A DNA stretch of 64,000 bases from Halobacteriales archaeon QS_6_64_34 (GTDB lineage: Archaea; Halobacteriota; Halobacteria; Halobacteriales; Haloarculaceae). A program made the position numbers and the translations under genes. Position 1 is the first letter of the stretch, and every line of letters begins with the position of its first letter. The notes under the pieces are model-generated. The model was not told the origin of the DNA and did not search any database. It saw only the letters and a program-made list of their open reading frames with translations. Location of the stretch: positions 284,734-348,733 of the forward strand of contig PXRT01000013.1 of NCBI GenBank assembly GCA_003020925.1, read 5' to 3'. Of this stretch, positions 19,029 to 27,826 are shown piece by piece.

Positions 19029-19944
19029 ATGAACGAGCAAACACGAACGCGACAGCAGACAGAGGAAGAGACCGGGTCGACGGAGTCGGAATCGACGGCC
19101 TGCCCCGAGTGTTCCGGCTCGCTGGTCATCGACGACGAACACGGCGAGACGGTGTGTGAGGACTGTGGCCTCGTCGTCGAGGAAGACGAGATAGACCGCG
19201 GCCCCGAGTGGCGCGCCTTCGACTCCAGCGAGAAAGACCAGAAGTCACGCGTCGGCGCCCCGACGACGAACATGATGCACGATAAGGGCCTCTCGACGAA
19301 CATCGACTGGCGCGATAAGGACGCCTACGGCAACTCGCTGTCGGGCAAGCAGCGCCAGAAGATGCAACGGCTCCGCAAGTGGAACGAGCGCTTCCGCACC
19401 CGCGATTCCAAGGAGCGCAACCTCAAGCAGGCCCTCGGTGAGATAGACCGGATGGCCTCCGCGCTTGGCCTGCCCGAGGGACCTGCTGCCGGGCCGCTCC
19501 ATCGAGGGCGTCTCGACGGCCTCCGTTTACGCGGCCGCCCGACAGGCCGGCGTCCCCCGGTCGCTGGACGAGATAAACGAGGTCTCCCGCGTCGAGAAGA
19601 GCGAAATCGCCCGCACCTATCGCTACGTAGTTCGGGAACTCGGACTCGAAGTGAAGCCGGCCGACCCCGAGAGCTACGTCCCCAGATTCGCGTCGTCGCT
19701 GGAACTCTCAGACGAGGCCGAACACCGCGCCCGCCGGCTCCTCCAGAACGCGAAAGAACAGGGCGTCCACTCCGGGAAATCGCCCGTGGGGCTCGCCGCG
19801 GCAGCCGTCTACGCCGCCGCACTGTTGACCAACGAGAAGACGACCCAGGCCGCGGTCAGCGAGGTCGCCGATATCTCCGAAGTCACCATCCGTAACCGCT
19901 ACCACGAACTGCTCGAAGCCGAGCAGGACCTCCCGGTCGCATAA
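19029..19944 (+). pseudogene. tfb: Transcription initiation factor IIB paralogue, broken by an out-of-frame deletion
   Basis: The N-terminus has the TFIIB zinc ribbon (CPEC...CEDC, residues 21-42) and the B-reader/linker (RGPEWRAF, then RVGAPTT). The first cyclin repeat begins normally (RMASALGLPE), then the frame changes at about 19478: DLLPGRSIEG and the rest of cyclin repeats 1 and 2 (SVYAAARQAGVPRSLDE to the end) are in the +1 frame. Relative to ordinary haloarchaeal TFBs about 16 residues (NVRET...-type helix) are missing, a net loss near 47 bases, so this is not a simple read error. The left frame runs on to 19895 as nonsense and the right frame stops at 19944. Halobacteria normally have several TFBs, so loss of one is tolerable. 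Confidence 0.8.
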
Positions 19945-20000
19945 ACTCGCCGTCACTTTTGCTGTCGGGGTAGAATCAGGGTTGATAACCGCACAGATAC

Positions 20001-20010
20001 GTTTAATTCG
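20001..20010 (+). promoter_or_regulatory. TATA-type promoter of the soluble transducer gene
   Basis: GTTTAATTCG is centred about 27 bases before ATG 20032, the spacing expected for a leaderless haloarchaeal transcript. Confidence 0.5.
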
Positions 20011-20031
20011 GTGGCCAGATGCGTTGTGTAC

Positions 20032-20919
20032 ATGGCTACGGATTTCGGCAGTGGCGGCGGGGAGATAGCCGATTCGGGTAACACCGACCAGGAACTCGGG
20101 AGTGCTATCGACGAGCTGTTGGCCACTTCGGAGAACGTCTCGGGCAGTTCACAGGAGATAAGCGACCTCGCGAACCAGCAATCGGACAACATGCGGGAGG
20201 TCGCGGGCGAGGTCTCGAACCTCTCGGCGACCGTCGAGGAGGTTGCCTCCAGCGCGAACGAGGTCCAGCAGGTCAGCGAACGGGCCCGGGAGCTGGCCGG
20301 CCGGGGCCGGGACGTAGCAGACGACGCCATCGACGCCATGGAGTCCGTCGACGAGGCAAACGAGATGGTCTCCGAGGACGTCAAACAGCTCCGGGGCCGC
20401 ATCGACGAAATCGACGAAATCGTCGAGGTCATCAACGACATCGCCGACCAGACGAACATGCTCGCGCTGAACGCCTCCATCGAGGCCGCTCGCGCGGGCG
20501 AAGCCGGCGAGGGCTTTGCCGTCGTCGCCGACGAAGTCAAATCGCTGGCCGAGGAGTCCCAGCAAAACGCCACGGAAATCGAACAGCTCGTCTCGAACAT
20601 CAAGGCCGACACCGAGGACACCGTCGAGAGCATCGACGAGGCAAACGAGCAGGTCGAATCCGGCATCGAGCAGGTTAGCGAAACCGTCGAAATCCTGCGG
20701 GACATCGACGAAGCGGTCCAGGAAGCCGCACGCGGCGCCGAGGAGGTCGCCTCCGCCACCGACGAGCAGGCCGCCTCCACCGAGGAGGTCGCCAGCATGG
20801 TCGACATGACCGCCGAGAACGCCGAGGAGGTCGCAAACGAAATCGAGGAAATCGCTGCGGCTAACGAACAGCAGACCGCGAAGATAAACGAGATTCAGAC
20901 GCTAATCGACGAACGGTAA
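20032..20919 (+). CDS. Soluble methyl-accepting-type transducer (signalling domain only)
   Basis: The 295-residue protein has no transmembrane helix, HAMP, PAS or GAF domain. It is essentially one long antiparallel coiled coil with the conserved MCP hairpin tip ([16 protein letters not shown] then [16 protein letters not shown]) at about residues 140-175. Glutamate/alanine heptads on both sides include EEVASS and EEVASM candidate methylation sites. It should dock CheW/CheA in the cytosol; the sensor input must come from a partner or from the roughly 100-residue N-terminal stretch. Halobacterial genomes have several such soluble Htr proteins. Confidence 0.82.
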   Translation: MATDFGSGGGEIADSGNTDQELGSAIDELLATSENVSGSSQEISDLANQQSDNMREVAGEVSNLSATVEEVASSANEVQQVSERARELAGRGRDVADDAIDAMESVDEANEMVSEDVKQLRGRIDEIDEIVEVINDIADQTNMLALNASIEAARAGEAGEGFAVVADEVKSLAEESQQNATEIEQLVSNIKADTEDTVESIDEANEQVESGIEQVSETVEILRDIDEAVQEAARGAEEVASATDEQAASTEEVASMVDMTAENAEEVANEIEEIAAANEQQTAKINEIQTLIDER

Positions 20920-20949
20920 GCACAAGTCGGGCCCCCCGCATCGACCCGT

Positions 20950-21978
20950 ATGGAGACGCGCCACCGGGCCATCACCGGCGACGCCCGCGACCTGCCGTTG
21001 CCCGACGATAGCGTCGAACTCGTCGTCACCTCCCCGCCCTATCCCATGATAGAGATGTGGGACGACATCTTCGGAGCCCTGAACGCTGACATCGCCGACG
21101 CGCTCGGCGCCGGCGACGGCGACCGGGCCTTCTCGCTGATGCATGACGTACTCGATACGGTGTGGGCCGAGCTGGCGCGCGTGCTCACACCCGGGGGCAT
21201 CGCCTGTATCAACGTCGGCGACGCGACCCGCTCGCTCTCGGACGGCTTCCGCCAGTATCCCAACCACGCCGAGATTACCAACCGCCTGACCGACCACGGC
21301 CTGCGAGCCTTACCGGATATCCTCTGGCGTAAACCCACCAACAGCGGCGCGAAGTTCATGGGCTCTGGGATGGTCCCGCCAAACGCCTATCCGACGCTGG
21401 AACACGAACATATCCTCGTCTTCCGCAACGGCCGACGCCGGGAGTTCGAACCCGGCGCCGACCGCCGCTACGAGAGCGCCTACTTCTGGGAGGAGCGCAA
21501 CGAGTGGTTCTCCGACTTCTGGGAGTTGCCCGGCGAGACACAGGGTATCGACGACGGGCTCAGGGACCGCTCTGGCGCCTACCCGCTCGCGATTCCCCAC
21601 CGCCTCGTCTCGATGTTCTCGGTCCGGGGCGATACTGTCCTCGACCCGTTTCTCGGCACGGGGACGACGACGCTCGCGGCGATGGTCGCCGGCCGCGACT
21701 CCGTCGGTATCGAGCGCGACGCGGAACTGCTTTCGGCCCTGTCCGACCGGGTCGAAGGGGTCGGCGACCGCTCGCGCCGGATTGCCAGGGAGCGCCTCGA
21801 GGCCCACCGCGAGTGGGTGAGCAGGCGCCGCGCCGACGGCAAAGAGCCGGGGTACGAGGCCGAATACTACGATTTCGCGGTCAACACGAAACAGGAACGA
21901 CGCATCCGCTTTTATGCCGCCGGCGAAGTAGAGCGAACCGGCGAGGGGTATCGGGTCCGCCACGTCCCCGTCGAGTAA
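20950..21978 (+). CDS. zim: DNA (cytosine-N4) methyltransferase, probable Zim-type CTAG methylase
   Basis: Catalytic SPPY (about residues 36-39) comes before the S-adenosylmethionine motif DPFLGTGTT (about 233), the order of beta-class N4-cytosine/N6-adenine methylases. Length 342. The near-universal haloarchaeal orphan methylase Zim, which modifies CTAG, is similar in size and motif arrangement as I recall; assigning it here is an inference. There is no restriction endonuclease next to it, which fits an orphan regulatory methylase. It starts 30 bases after the transducer gene. A 12-base palindrome, ACTGCCGGCAGT, right after its stop is a possible terminator. Confidence 0.75.
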   Translation: METRHRAITGDARDLPLPDDSVELVVTSPPYPMIEMWDDIFGALNADIADALGAGDGDRAFSLMHDVLDTVWAELARVLTPGGIACINVGDATRSLSDGFRQYPNHAEITNRLTDHGLRALPDILWRKPTNSGAKFMGSGMVPPNAYPTLEHEHILVFRNGRRREFEPGADRRYESAYFWEERNEWFSDFWELPGETQGIDDGLRDRSGAYPLAIPHRLVSMFSVRGDTVLDPFLGTGTTTLAAMVAGRDSVGIERDAELLSALSDRVEGVGDRSRRIARERLEAHREWVSRRRADGKEPGYEAEYYDFAVNTKQERRIRFYAAGEVERTGEGYRVRHVPVE

Positions 21979-22053
21979 CACTGCCGGCAGTATACCCGAG
22001 GGCGACGGCCGGGAGAACGACGGGATTTTGCCCCGCTTGTCCGAAGACGGGGT

Positions 22054-22740
22054 ATGGATTTCAGTTCGTTCCGGCTGCTGGCGGCCGGGGCCGACCTCGC
22101 GATGGAGCCCCACGCCCGGGCCGACGCCGACGGCATCGAGTTGCGGATGGACTTCGCCGCCGACCCGCTCGACCGGCTCGCGGCCTACGACGGCGAGTTG
22201 CCGGTGCTTGTGACCAACCGCGTCGCCTGGGAGGGCGGCGAGGCCGACGACACCGCCGCGCGACTCGACGCGCTGGAGCGGGCCGTCGAGTACGAGGCCG
22301 TCACCGCTGTCGACCTCGAACTCGCGGCGCTGTCGGGCGAGGGCGACCACGACGCCGGGCGGGTCGCCGCCCACGCCCGCGACCACGGCGCGTCAGTGGT
22401 CGTCTCGACCCACGACTTCGAGGCGACGCCCGAGCGGGACGCCATCGTCGACCGCCTCGAACGGGCCTGCGCGTACGGCGACGTGGGCAAGCTGGCCTCG
22501 ACCGCACGGTCGCCCGACGACGTACTGTCGATGCTGGGCGCGACGCGGGAACTGACCGCCGCTGGCGAGCAGGTGGCGACGATGTGCATGGGCGAGGCGG
22601 GCCGACACTCCCGGGCCGTCGCGCCGCTGTATGGCTCCCGAATCGGCTACGCGCCCGTCGACCCCGAAGCGGCGACCGCGCCGGGCCAGTACGACCTGGC
22701 GACGCTGCGCTCGCTGGTCGACCGGCTAGAGAGCGAGTGA
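22054..22740 (+). CDS. aroD: 3-dehydroquinate dehydratase, type I
   Basis: This 228-residue class I enzyme makes 3-dehydroshikimate from 3-dehydroquinate. The catalytic lysine lies in GDVGKLAS (about residue 155), the catalytic histidine in VVSTHDFE (about 132), and substrate-binding arginines in ELRMD and GEAGRHSRA. It forms part of the same aromatic pathway as the DHQ synthase II and ADH synthase genes on the opposite strand 0.9-5 kb downstream, although it is not in their operon. Upstream it is separated from the methylase by 75 bases. Confidence 0.9.
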   Translation: MDFSSFRLLAAGADLAMEPHARADADGIELRMDFAADPLDRLAAYDGELPVLVTNRVAWEGGEADDTAARLDALERAVEYEAVTAVDLELAALSGEGDHDAGRVAAHARDHGASVVVSTHDFEATPERDAIVDRLERACAYGDVGKLASTARSPDDVLSMLGATRELTAAGEQVATMCMGEAGRHSRAVAPLYGSRIGYAPVDPEAATAPGQYDLATLRSLVDRLESE

Positions 22741-22841
22741 GCCACCGGGTCGCATCCACCGCAACACCGAACTCTCGGGCGTGGCTTTCGCTCGGACCCG
22801 CTTCGGGCGGTAAAACAAGCTGAGGTGACGAGCGTGGCGAT

Positions 22842-23012
22842 TCAGCGACCGTACGTGAGTCGCGTCGCGATGTCGTCCAGTCGGCGCTTCAGGCCGCCGA
22901 GCCACGCGGCCGGCGACACCCGGCGAGCATCCTCGTCGGCGGCGAGAGTGAAACGTCGGTCGACGCCCCAAATGGCGGCCCAGCCGCCTTCGAGATGTAC
23001 GTCGTGTTGCGC
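22842..23012 (-). pseudogene. 3' remnant of an unidentified gene, cut by a hairpin repeat
   Basis: On the minus strand a GC3-rich frame with haloarchaeal codon usage reads AQHDVHLEGGWAAIWGVDRR and continues through LGGLKRRLDDIATRLTYGR to a TGA at 22842. It has no start: the frame meets a stop inside the adjoining repeat (23013-23097), so the 5' part of the gene is gone. I do not recognise the family. About 100 bases on its other side (22741-22841) contain no gene. Confidence 0.4.
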
Positions 23013-23097
23013 TGATACGGATTATTGTAGATTATTCCGGATAGCACCGACCCCGGGGTCGGCGCGTCCCGGTAAATCGCTCCACGAATCACTATGA
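23013..23097 (+). repeat. TGATACGG-family hairpin repeat, copy 2
   Basis: The left end TGATACGGATTATTGTAG, the central perfect palindrome CCGACCCC/GGGGTCGG (23047-23062), GGTAAATCGC and the right end AATCACTATGA are present. It is nearly identical to copy 1 except that the left end is the ACGG variant while the right end is the CACTAT variant, as if assembled from two subtypes. It abuts the broken minus-strand remnant. Confidence 0.8.
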
Positions 23098-23176
23098 GAC
23101 GGCCCAAGCGACCGGGCGTTCTGGATGACTTCGCGGGTCGGAAGATATAGGGGTGTCCCCGCTAGATTCGCGGAGT

Positions 23177-23599
23177 ATGAGCGATACCGGACGCAAGCGG
23201 CCGTGGCTCGCCGCCGTCCTCGCGTTCATCTACCCCGGCCTGGGACACGTCTACCTCCGGGAGTGGCTGCGAGCGGTCCTGTGGTTCGGGCTCGTCTTCA
23301 GCACGACGACGCTGCTCGTCGAGGAGTCGGTGATGGCGCCACTGGAGGACGGGTTCTCGGTCGATGCGCTCCTGGCCGTCTCGAGCAACATCCCGCTGGA
23401 GGCCTCGGTGGCGCTGTTTCTCATCACGGCCCTCTCGATGGCCGATGCCTTCTACATGGCCACGAAGGGCAACGCCGAGGCCGAGGTCGTCGAGGGAACG
23501 ACCTGTCCCCACTGCGGGAAGGAACTGGAGGAAGACCTCGACTTCTGTCACTGGTGTACGACGAAACTCGACCGGCCCGCCGAGACCGACGACGAGTAG
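23177..23599 (+). CDS. Small membrane protein with C-terminal zinc ribbon
   Basis: The 140-residue protein has an N-terminal pair of hydrophobic helices around PWLAAVLAFIYPGLGHVYL (a TM2-like GxGH..Y motif) and LWFGLVFSTTTLL. A third helix (EASVALFLITALSMADAFYMA) precedes a C-terminal zinc ribbon, CPHCGKELEEDLDFCHWC. The architecture matches haloarchaeal DUF7575-type zinc ribbon membrane proteins of unknown function. ATG 23177 leaves the hydrophobic helix near the N-terminus. It is convergent with DHQ synthase II, with 13 bases between the stops. Confidence 0.75.
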   Translation: MSDTGRKRPWLAAVLAFIYPGLGHVYLREWLRAVLWFGLVFSTTTLLVEESVMAPLEDGFSVDALLAVSSNIPLEASVALFLITALSMADAFYMATKGNAEAEVVEGTTCPHCGKELEEDLDFCHWCTTKLDRPAETDDE

Positions 23600-23612
23600 G
23601 CGCGTCCCGGTA

Positions 23613-24779
23613 TTATTTCTCGATGATGCTCTCTTCGATTTTCTCGCCGAAGTGCGTCGCCGTGTCCTCGTAGTGGACCAGAATCTCGTCGCCGACCTCG
23701 AGGTCGGTGACTGCCGTGCGACCCTCGCGGGTGTGGCCCTTGATTGTCTCGGCGTTCTGGAGCAAGGTCTCGATGCGGTCGCCCGCTTCTGTCTCGGCCT
23801 GGACGCGGAACATCGGGCGTTTCTCTATCTTCGCGCGGCCGACGATGGCCTCGCGGGTGTGGCCACTCTCGTCGACTATCTGGACCTCGTCGCCGGACTG
23901 CAGTTCCGAGAGGTACTTCGTGCCGCCGTCGGGCGTGCGGACGTAGGCGTGTACCGCGCCGGCGTTGACCCGGAAGGGCCGGGAAGCGACGTAGGGCGAT
24001 TCGGCGGTCTCCGCGTGGACGAAAAAGAGCCCACGGGCCATCGACCCGACGAGCATCCCCTCGTCGTGGTCCATCAGGCTCCCGGTGTCGATACAGACTC
24101 GGTCGGCCGAGCCGGTCTGTTCGATGGCCGTGACTTCTGCGTACTCCAGGTCGACCTGCTCGCGGCCCGCCTCGTCGCGGACCTCGACGGTCTTGCGAAT
24201 CTCGTCAACGTCGTCCGTATCCAGTAACACGCCGTCGGCACCCAGTTCGAGCGTCTCGTAGGCGGTGCGGGCGTCCGCTGCGGTCTGGACGCCCGTGATG
24301 AGTTCCGTCTCCTCGCCGACCCGGGCGATGAGATTCTCCAGGGGGATTATCTGCCAGTCGTCGCCGATGACGATGGTGTAGTCGGCTTCTTCGGCGACAG
24401 CCTCGGCGAAGGCCTCGTAGTCCTCGTCGAAGATGCGGACGTAGCCGCCGTTTGGCGTCGTGCCGTCGCGCCGGAGCGTCGAGAGGTCCGCCGAGCCCGA
24501 GAAGTCGCCCGGAAGGTCGACGGTGCCGTCGCCCTCCCCGTCCTTGCCGACGATGGTGGCGTCGGCGTCGCTCTCGGTCTCTTCGGCCTCCATGACGTGG
24601 ACGTCGCCGGTGGCGAAGGCGGCGACGTTGACCTGCCCGAGTTCCCGGACCTTCTCGACGTCGGCTTCGTCGACCAGTACCCAGTCCACGCCGGCCTCCA
24701 GCCCGGCAGTGATGCGTCGTCTGCGTGTCTCCCAGTCGCCGACGTCGCTGTCGGCCTTGAGCCAGACGGTTCGTGTCAT
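23613..24779 (-). CDS. aroB': 3-dehydroquinate synthase II (archaeal)
   Basis: The 388-residue enzyme is the archaeal alternative to AroB. It converts 2-amino-3,7-dideoxy-D-threo-hept-6-ulosonate, in an NAD-dependent oxidative deamination, to 3-dehydroquinate. Family landmarks are the N-terminal VWLKADSDVGDWETRRRR, the central IPLENLIA and LGADGVLLDTDD, and the C-terminal RPFRVNAGAVHAYV and KYLSEL. Its partner ADH synthase lies on the same strand about 2.2 kb upstream, separated by an isomerase and an FG-GAP protein. The promoter region immediately upstream is short (62 bases to the FG-GAP stop). Confidence 0.92.
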   Translation of the reverse strand: MTRTVWLKADSDVGDWETRRRRITAGLEAGVDWVLVDEADVEKVRELGQVNVAAFATGDVHVMEAEETESDADATIVGKDGEGDGTVDLPGDFSGSADLSTLRRDGTTPNGGYVRIFDEDYEAFAEAVAEEADYTIVIGDDWQIIPLENLIARVGEETELITGVQTAADARTAYETLELGADGVLLDTDDVDEIRKTVEVRDEAGREQVDLEYAEVTAIEQTGSADRVCIDTGSLMDHDEGMLVGSMARGLFFVHAETAESPYVASRPFRVNAGAVHAYVRTPDGGTKYLSELQSGDEVQIVDESGHTREAIVGRAKIEKRPMFRVQAETEAGDRIETLLQNAETIKGHTREGRTAVTDLEVGDEILVHYEDTATHFGEKIEESIIEK

Positions 24780-24841
24780 ACGCCCACGATTGCGACGGTG
24801 GGGCTTGAACGTGGCGAAACCCCAGCAGTGGCCGACGGCCG

Positions 24842-26011
24842 TCAGTCCCGGTACCAGATATCGACGTGGTGGTCGGGCCCGTAGGATTTCCCGACGATAT
24901 CCAGCGAGCCGTTCCCGGTCATGTCGGCCAGTTTCGCCTCGTGGGTCGGGACGCCCCGTTCGATGGAGTGTTCGGTGAAGCGGCCGTCGCCGTGGTTCTC
25001 GAAGACGAACTGTTCGGGCGTCTCCGTCTCGCCCAGAGCCATCTCGCCGACGTAGATGTCGGGGTAGCCGTTGCCGGTCACGTCGGCCGTCTGGAGGCTA
25101 TGTGGGTTAAACAGGCCGTCACGGAGTATCTCCGGCGTCCCGCCGGGGTAGTCGACCCACGCTAGCCGGCCGGGGTGGGTCCCGAAGGTCGGCGAGTCGC
25201 CCTCCGAGAGGACGATTTCGAACTCGCCGTCACCGTCGAGGTCCGCGACGGCAACGCGGGTGTCGTCCCAGCCGGTACAGATGTCGTCGTGGACCCACTC
25301 GTCCCCGCGCCGGTGGTAGACGTTCGTCCCGGCCACGATTTCGGTTCGGCCGTCGCCGTCGATGTCGGCGACTGCCAGCCCCTCACAGCGGCGGTCGTCG
25401 TCAAGGACGTGGCAGTTGGCGGCCGGCCACGGCTCCTGGAACGGGTCAGCCGGGATATCGTAGTAGAACACCGACTCGGCGTCCTGTGAGAGTCCGACGA
25501 GTTCGGGCTCGCCGTCGTCGTCGATGTCCGCGACGAGCAGGTCGTGGTACTTCTCGAAGGCGTCGGTGATGTGGTGCTGTCGCCACGGGTCCCGTGGGTC
25601 CTCGGGCTGTTCGTACCAGTAGAGGTCGGGCTTGCCAAAGCCCTGGCCGACGACGAAATCCAGTCGCCCGTTCCCGCTGATGTCCGCGAGGTCACTGCCG
25701 ACGCCGGGGTGGAGATTGAACTCCGAGGCGAGGGTGTGACGTTCCCATCCCGGGTTCTCGTACCAGAAGATGTTCGTCTCGAACCGCAGGGAGAGTCGGC
25801 TCAGCGGACCGGTCATCGGCAACTGGACCGCCTGACCCCCGACGGAGACGGTCGGATTCCCTCCCATCCCGACCACGATGACGTCGGGGTGGCCGTTACC
25901 TGTCAGGTCCGTCGTCTGGAGACTGTTGAGTTTACTACAGGGTGGGGCGTCGTCGATGCGTTCGTGCGTGTACGCCAGCCCGGTGTCGGCTCGCTCGGCC
26001 GCGTGCTCCAT
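24842..26011 (-). CDS. FG-GAP/VCBS repeat protein
   Basis: This 389-residue protein consists of about six to seven FG-GAP-like blades with calcium-binding D-x-D/N-x-D-G loops: DLTGNGHPD, DISGNGRLD, DIDDDGEPE, DIDGDGRTE, DLDGDGEFE, DVTGNGYPD and DMTGNGSLD. That predicts one beta-propeller. I see no signal peptide, so it may be cytosolic or the start may lie elsewhere. The TATA-like TCATATAACA (26041-26050, minus strand) is about 30 bases upstream of ATG 26011 and supports the start. Function is unknown; similar propellers bind sugars or proteins, and the neighbouring isomerase hints at carbohydrate metabolism. Confidence 0.8.
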   Translation of the reverse strand: MEHAAERADTGLAYTHERIDDAPPCSKLNSLQTTDLTGNGHPDVIVVGMGGNPTVSVGGQAVQLPMTGPLSRLSLRFETNIFWYENPGWERHTLASEFNLHPGVGSDLADISGNGRLDFVVGQGFGKPDLYWYEQPEDPRDPWRQHHITDAFEKYHDLLVADIDDDGEPELVGLSQDAESVFYYDIPADPFQEPWPAANCHVLDDDRRCEGLAVADIDGDGRTEIVAGTNVYHRRGDEWVHDDICTGWDDTRVAVADLDGDGEFEIVLSEGDSPTFGTHPGRLAWVDYPGGTPEILRDGLFNPHSLQTADVTGNGYPDIYVGEMALGETETPEQFVFENHGDGRFTEHSIERGVPTHEAKLADMTGNGSLDIVGKSYGPDHHVDIWYRD

Positions 26012-26061
26012 GCCGTTCGTTTCAGGCCCAGTCGACCTTGTTATATGAGCGTTAACAGCGC

Positions 26062-26982
26062 TCAGACACCCGCTGCCTCGAAGGCGTCAGCCCCGTTGAA
26101 GATGGGCGCCGAGGGGTCCGGCGGGTCGTCGTTCTCGAGGACGACCCACTCGGCGTCGGCTGTGGCCGCCAGTTCGATTGCCGCCTCGACGTCGACGTCG
26201 CCCGAACCGATTGGCGCGGCGGTCGCCTGCGGGTCGGGCCCCGGAGCCGTCACCAGCTTGTCTTTGACGTGGACGAGCGTCGCCCGGTCGGCGGTCGCGT
26301 CCAGCACTGTAGCCGGCTCGAAACCGGCAGCCCGGACGTTACCGATGTCGGGTTCGATACGGACCGCGTCTGTCCGGTCGAGGAAGTACGCAAAGCCTGT
26401 CTCACCGAACTCGTCGGCGGTCGGCAGCGAGGTGACCGTATCGAGGAGGCGTTCACTCGCGGTCCCGGCCATCCGCCGACCCGTCGCCAGCGGGCCGGTC
26501 CGGGACTGCCCGCCCGGCTGCGGGAGCGGGGTCGGGTTGAAGACGTCGGCTGCAGTGTCGACGAGAGCCGGCGTCTCGACCCGCTGGAACTCGAAACACT
26601 GGTTGTGGTAGTGCAGTGAGATGCCCGCCTCGGCCAGCCGTGTTGCCCCGTCCTCGACGTACGTCGCGAGCCGCCGGACACGGCTGCGGGTCCGGAAATG
26701 CGACGGTGACACGTGTGCGATGACCACGGTGTCACAGCCCAGCCGGTGACAGGTGTCGATAAGGTCCGACAACTGACCGGAAAGGTCGGTCACCCGAAGG
26801 TGTATCCCGACGGGTTCCAGCCCGGCATCGGCGAGTTCAGCCGCGAGCGCGTCGGGGTCGGCCGTCGGCGGACTGGCGAACTCGACACCCTCGTAGCCGG
26901 CGTCCCGAACCCGCGACAGCAGCGCCGGACGCTGTAGCTCGGACGCTCTGACCGAGTACAGCTGTAGTGCAGGCCGTACCAT
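26062..26982 (-). CDS. Sugar phosphate isomerase/epimerase (AP endonuclease-2 TIM barrel)
   Basis: This is a 306-residue xylose-isomerase-like TIM barrel. It opens with LQLYSVR, typical of the COG1082 family, and has GYEGVEFA, VVIAHVSP, LHYHNQCFEF (metal ligands), IEPDIGN and a late LVHVKD and VVLEND. Members isomerise or dehydrate sugars and inositols; the specific substrate is not readable. It begins 14 bases after the ADH synthase stop, so it probably belongs to the same transcript although it has no known place in aromatic synthesis. Confidence 0.8.
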   Translation of the reverse strand: MVRPALQLYSVRASELQRPALLSRVRDAGYEGVEFASPPTADPDALAAELADAGLEPVGIHLRVTDLSGQLSDLIDTCHRLGCDTVVIAHVSPSHFRTRSRVRRLATYVEDGATRLAEAGISLHYHNQCFEFQRVETPALVDTAADVFNPTPLPQPGGQSRTGPLATGRRMAGTASERLLDTVTSLPTADEFGETGFAYFLDRTDAVRIEPDIGNVRAAGFEPATVLDATADRATLVHVKDKLVTAPGPDPQATAAPIGSGDVDVEAAIELAATADAEWVVLENDDPPDPSAPIFNGADAFEAAGV

Positions 26983-26996
26983 TGCTTATACTCCCA

Positions 26997-27800
26997 TCAG
27001 GCTTCGACGGCCAACCCCGCCGCGTGCAGCGCGTCCTCGGCCTCGCTGTCGTCGTGGACGACACTCGCGACCGCGCGTGCGATCTTCTCGGGTTCGTCGT
27101 GCTGGAAGATGGACCGGCCCATCGACACGCCGGAGGCCCCGGCGTCCATCGCGCCCCGGACCATATCGAGCGTCTCCTCGTCGGTCCCCTTCGAGCCGCC
27201 GGCGATGACGACGGGCAGGCTCGTCGAGTCAGCGACGTGCTGGAAGCTCGCGGCGTCGCCGGTGTAGGCCGTCTTGACGATGTCGGCGCCCAGTTCCTCG
27301 CCCAGGCGGACGGCGTGGCCGACGGCCTGGTTGAACTCGTCGGCCTCGGCGTCGATGTCGGGGCCGCGAGCGTAGGTCATCGCCAGCACCGGGAGCCCGT
27401 AGCGTTCGGCCTCGCTTGTGAGGGCCGCAAGTCCCTCTATCTGTTCGCGTTCGTATTTGCTCCCGACGTTGATGTGAAAGGAGACGGCGTCGGCGCCGGC
27501 ACGCAACGCGTCCTCGACGGTCCCCGTCTGGCGCTTGTCGTTCTCGTCGGGGCCAATCGTGGTCGAGCCGTTGAGGTGGGCGATAAAGCCCGCGTCGTTC
27601 TTGTTCGGGTGGACGCGGTCGGCGATACCCCACTGGGTGAGGACGGAATCGGCCCCGCCGCGAGTGACCGCGTCGATTGTCGCTTCGATATCCTTGAGCC
27701 CCGTGACGGCGCCCATTGTGATGCCGTGGTCCATCGGGACGATGACGTACTGGTCGCCTGTCCCGAGGCGGTCGAGTCGAGCGCGTGTCCCTGTGTTCAT
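26997..27800 (-). CDS. aroA': 2-amino-3,7-dideoxy-D-threo-hept-6-ulosonate synthase (ADH synthase)
   Basis: This 267-residue class I aldolase makes the first dedicated precursor of the archaeal shikimate route, which DHQ synthase II then oxidises. The landmarks are PMDHGITMG near the N-terminus, the active-site tyrosine in AMTYARG (about 150), the Schiff-base lysine in IVKTAYTG (about 178) and the phosphate-binding IAGGSKG and GVSMGRSIFQH. It follows trpA by 26 bases. That gap holds two TGTGGCAA direct repeats at 10-bp spacing (27803-27820), possibly an internal regulatory site. Confidence 0.92.
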   Translation of the reverse strand: MNTGTRARLDRLGTGDQYVIVPMDHGITMGAVTGLKDIEATIDAVTRGGADSVLTQWGIADRVHPNKNDAGFIAHLNGSTTIGPDENDKRQTGTVEDALRAGADAVSFHINVGSKYEREQIEGLAALTSEAERYGLPVLAMTYARGPDIDAEADEFNQAVGHAVRLGEELGADIVKTAYTGDAASFQHVADSTSLPVVIAGGSKGTDEETLDMVRGAMDAGASGVSMGRSIFQHDEPEKIARAVASVVHDDSEAEDALHAAGLAVEA

Positions 27801-27826
27801 GTTGTGGCAAACTGTGGCAAGAACGA

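Noticed and set aside
16802..19303. 833-codon open frame on the minus strand
   Set aside because: It is antisense to the AglD-like gene and the TFB pseudogene. Its product is histidine/glycine/arginine-rich without domains, the usual shadow of GC-rich coding DNA.
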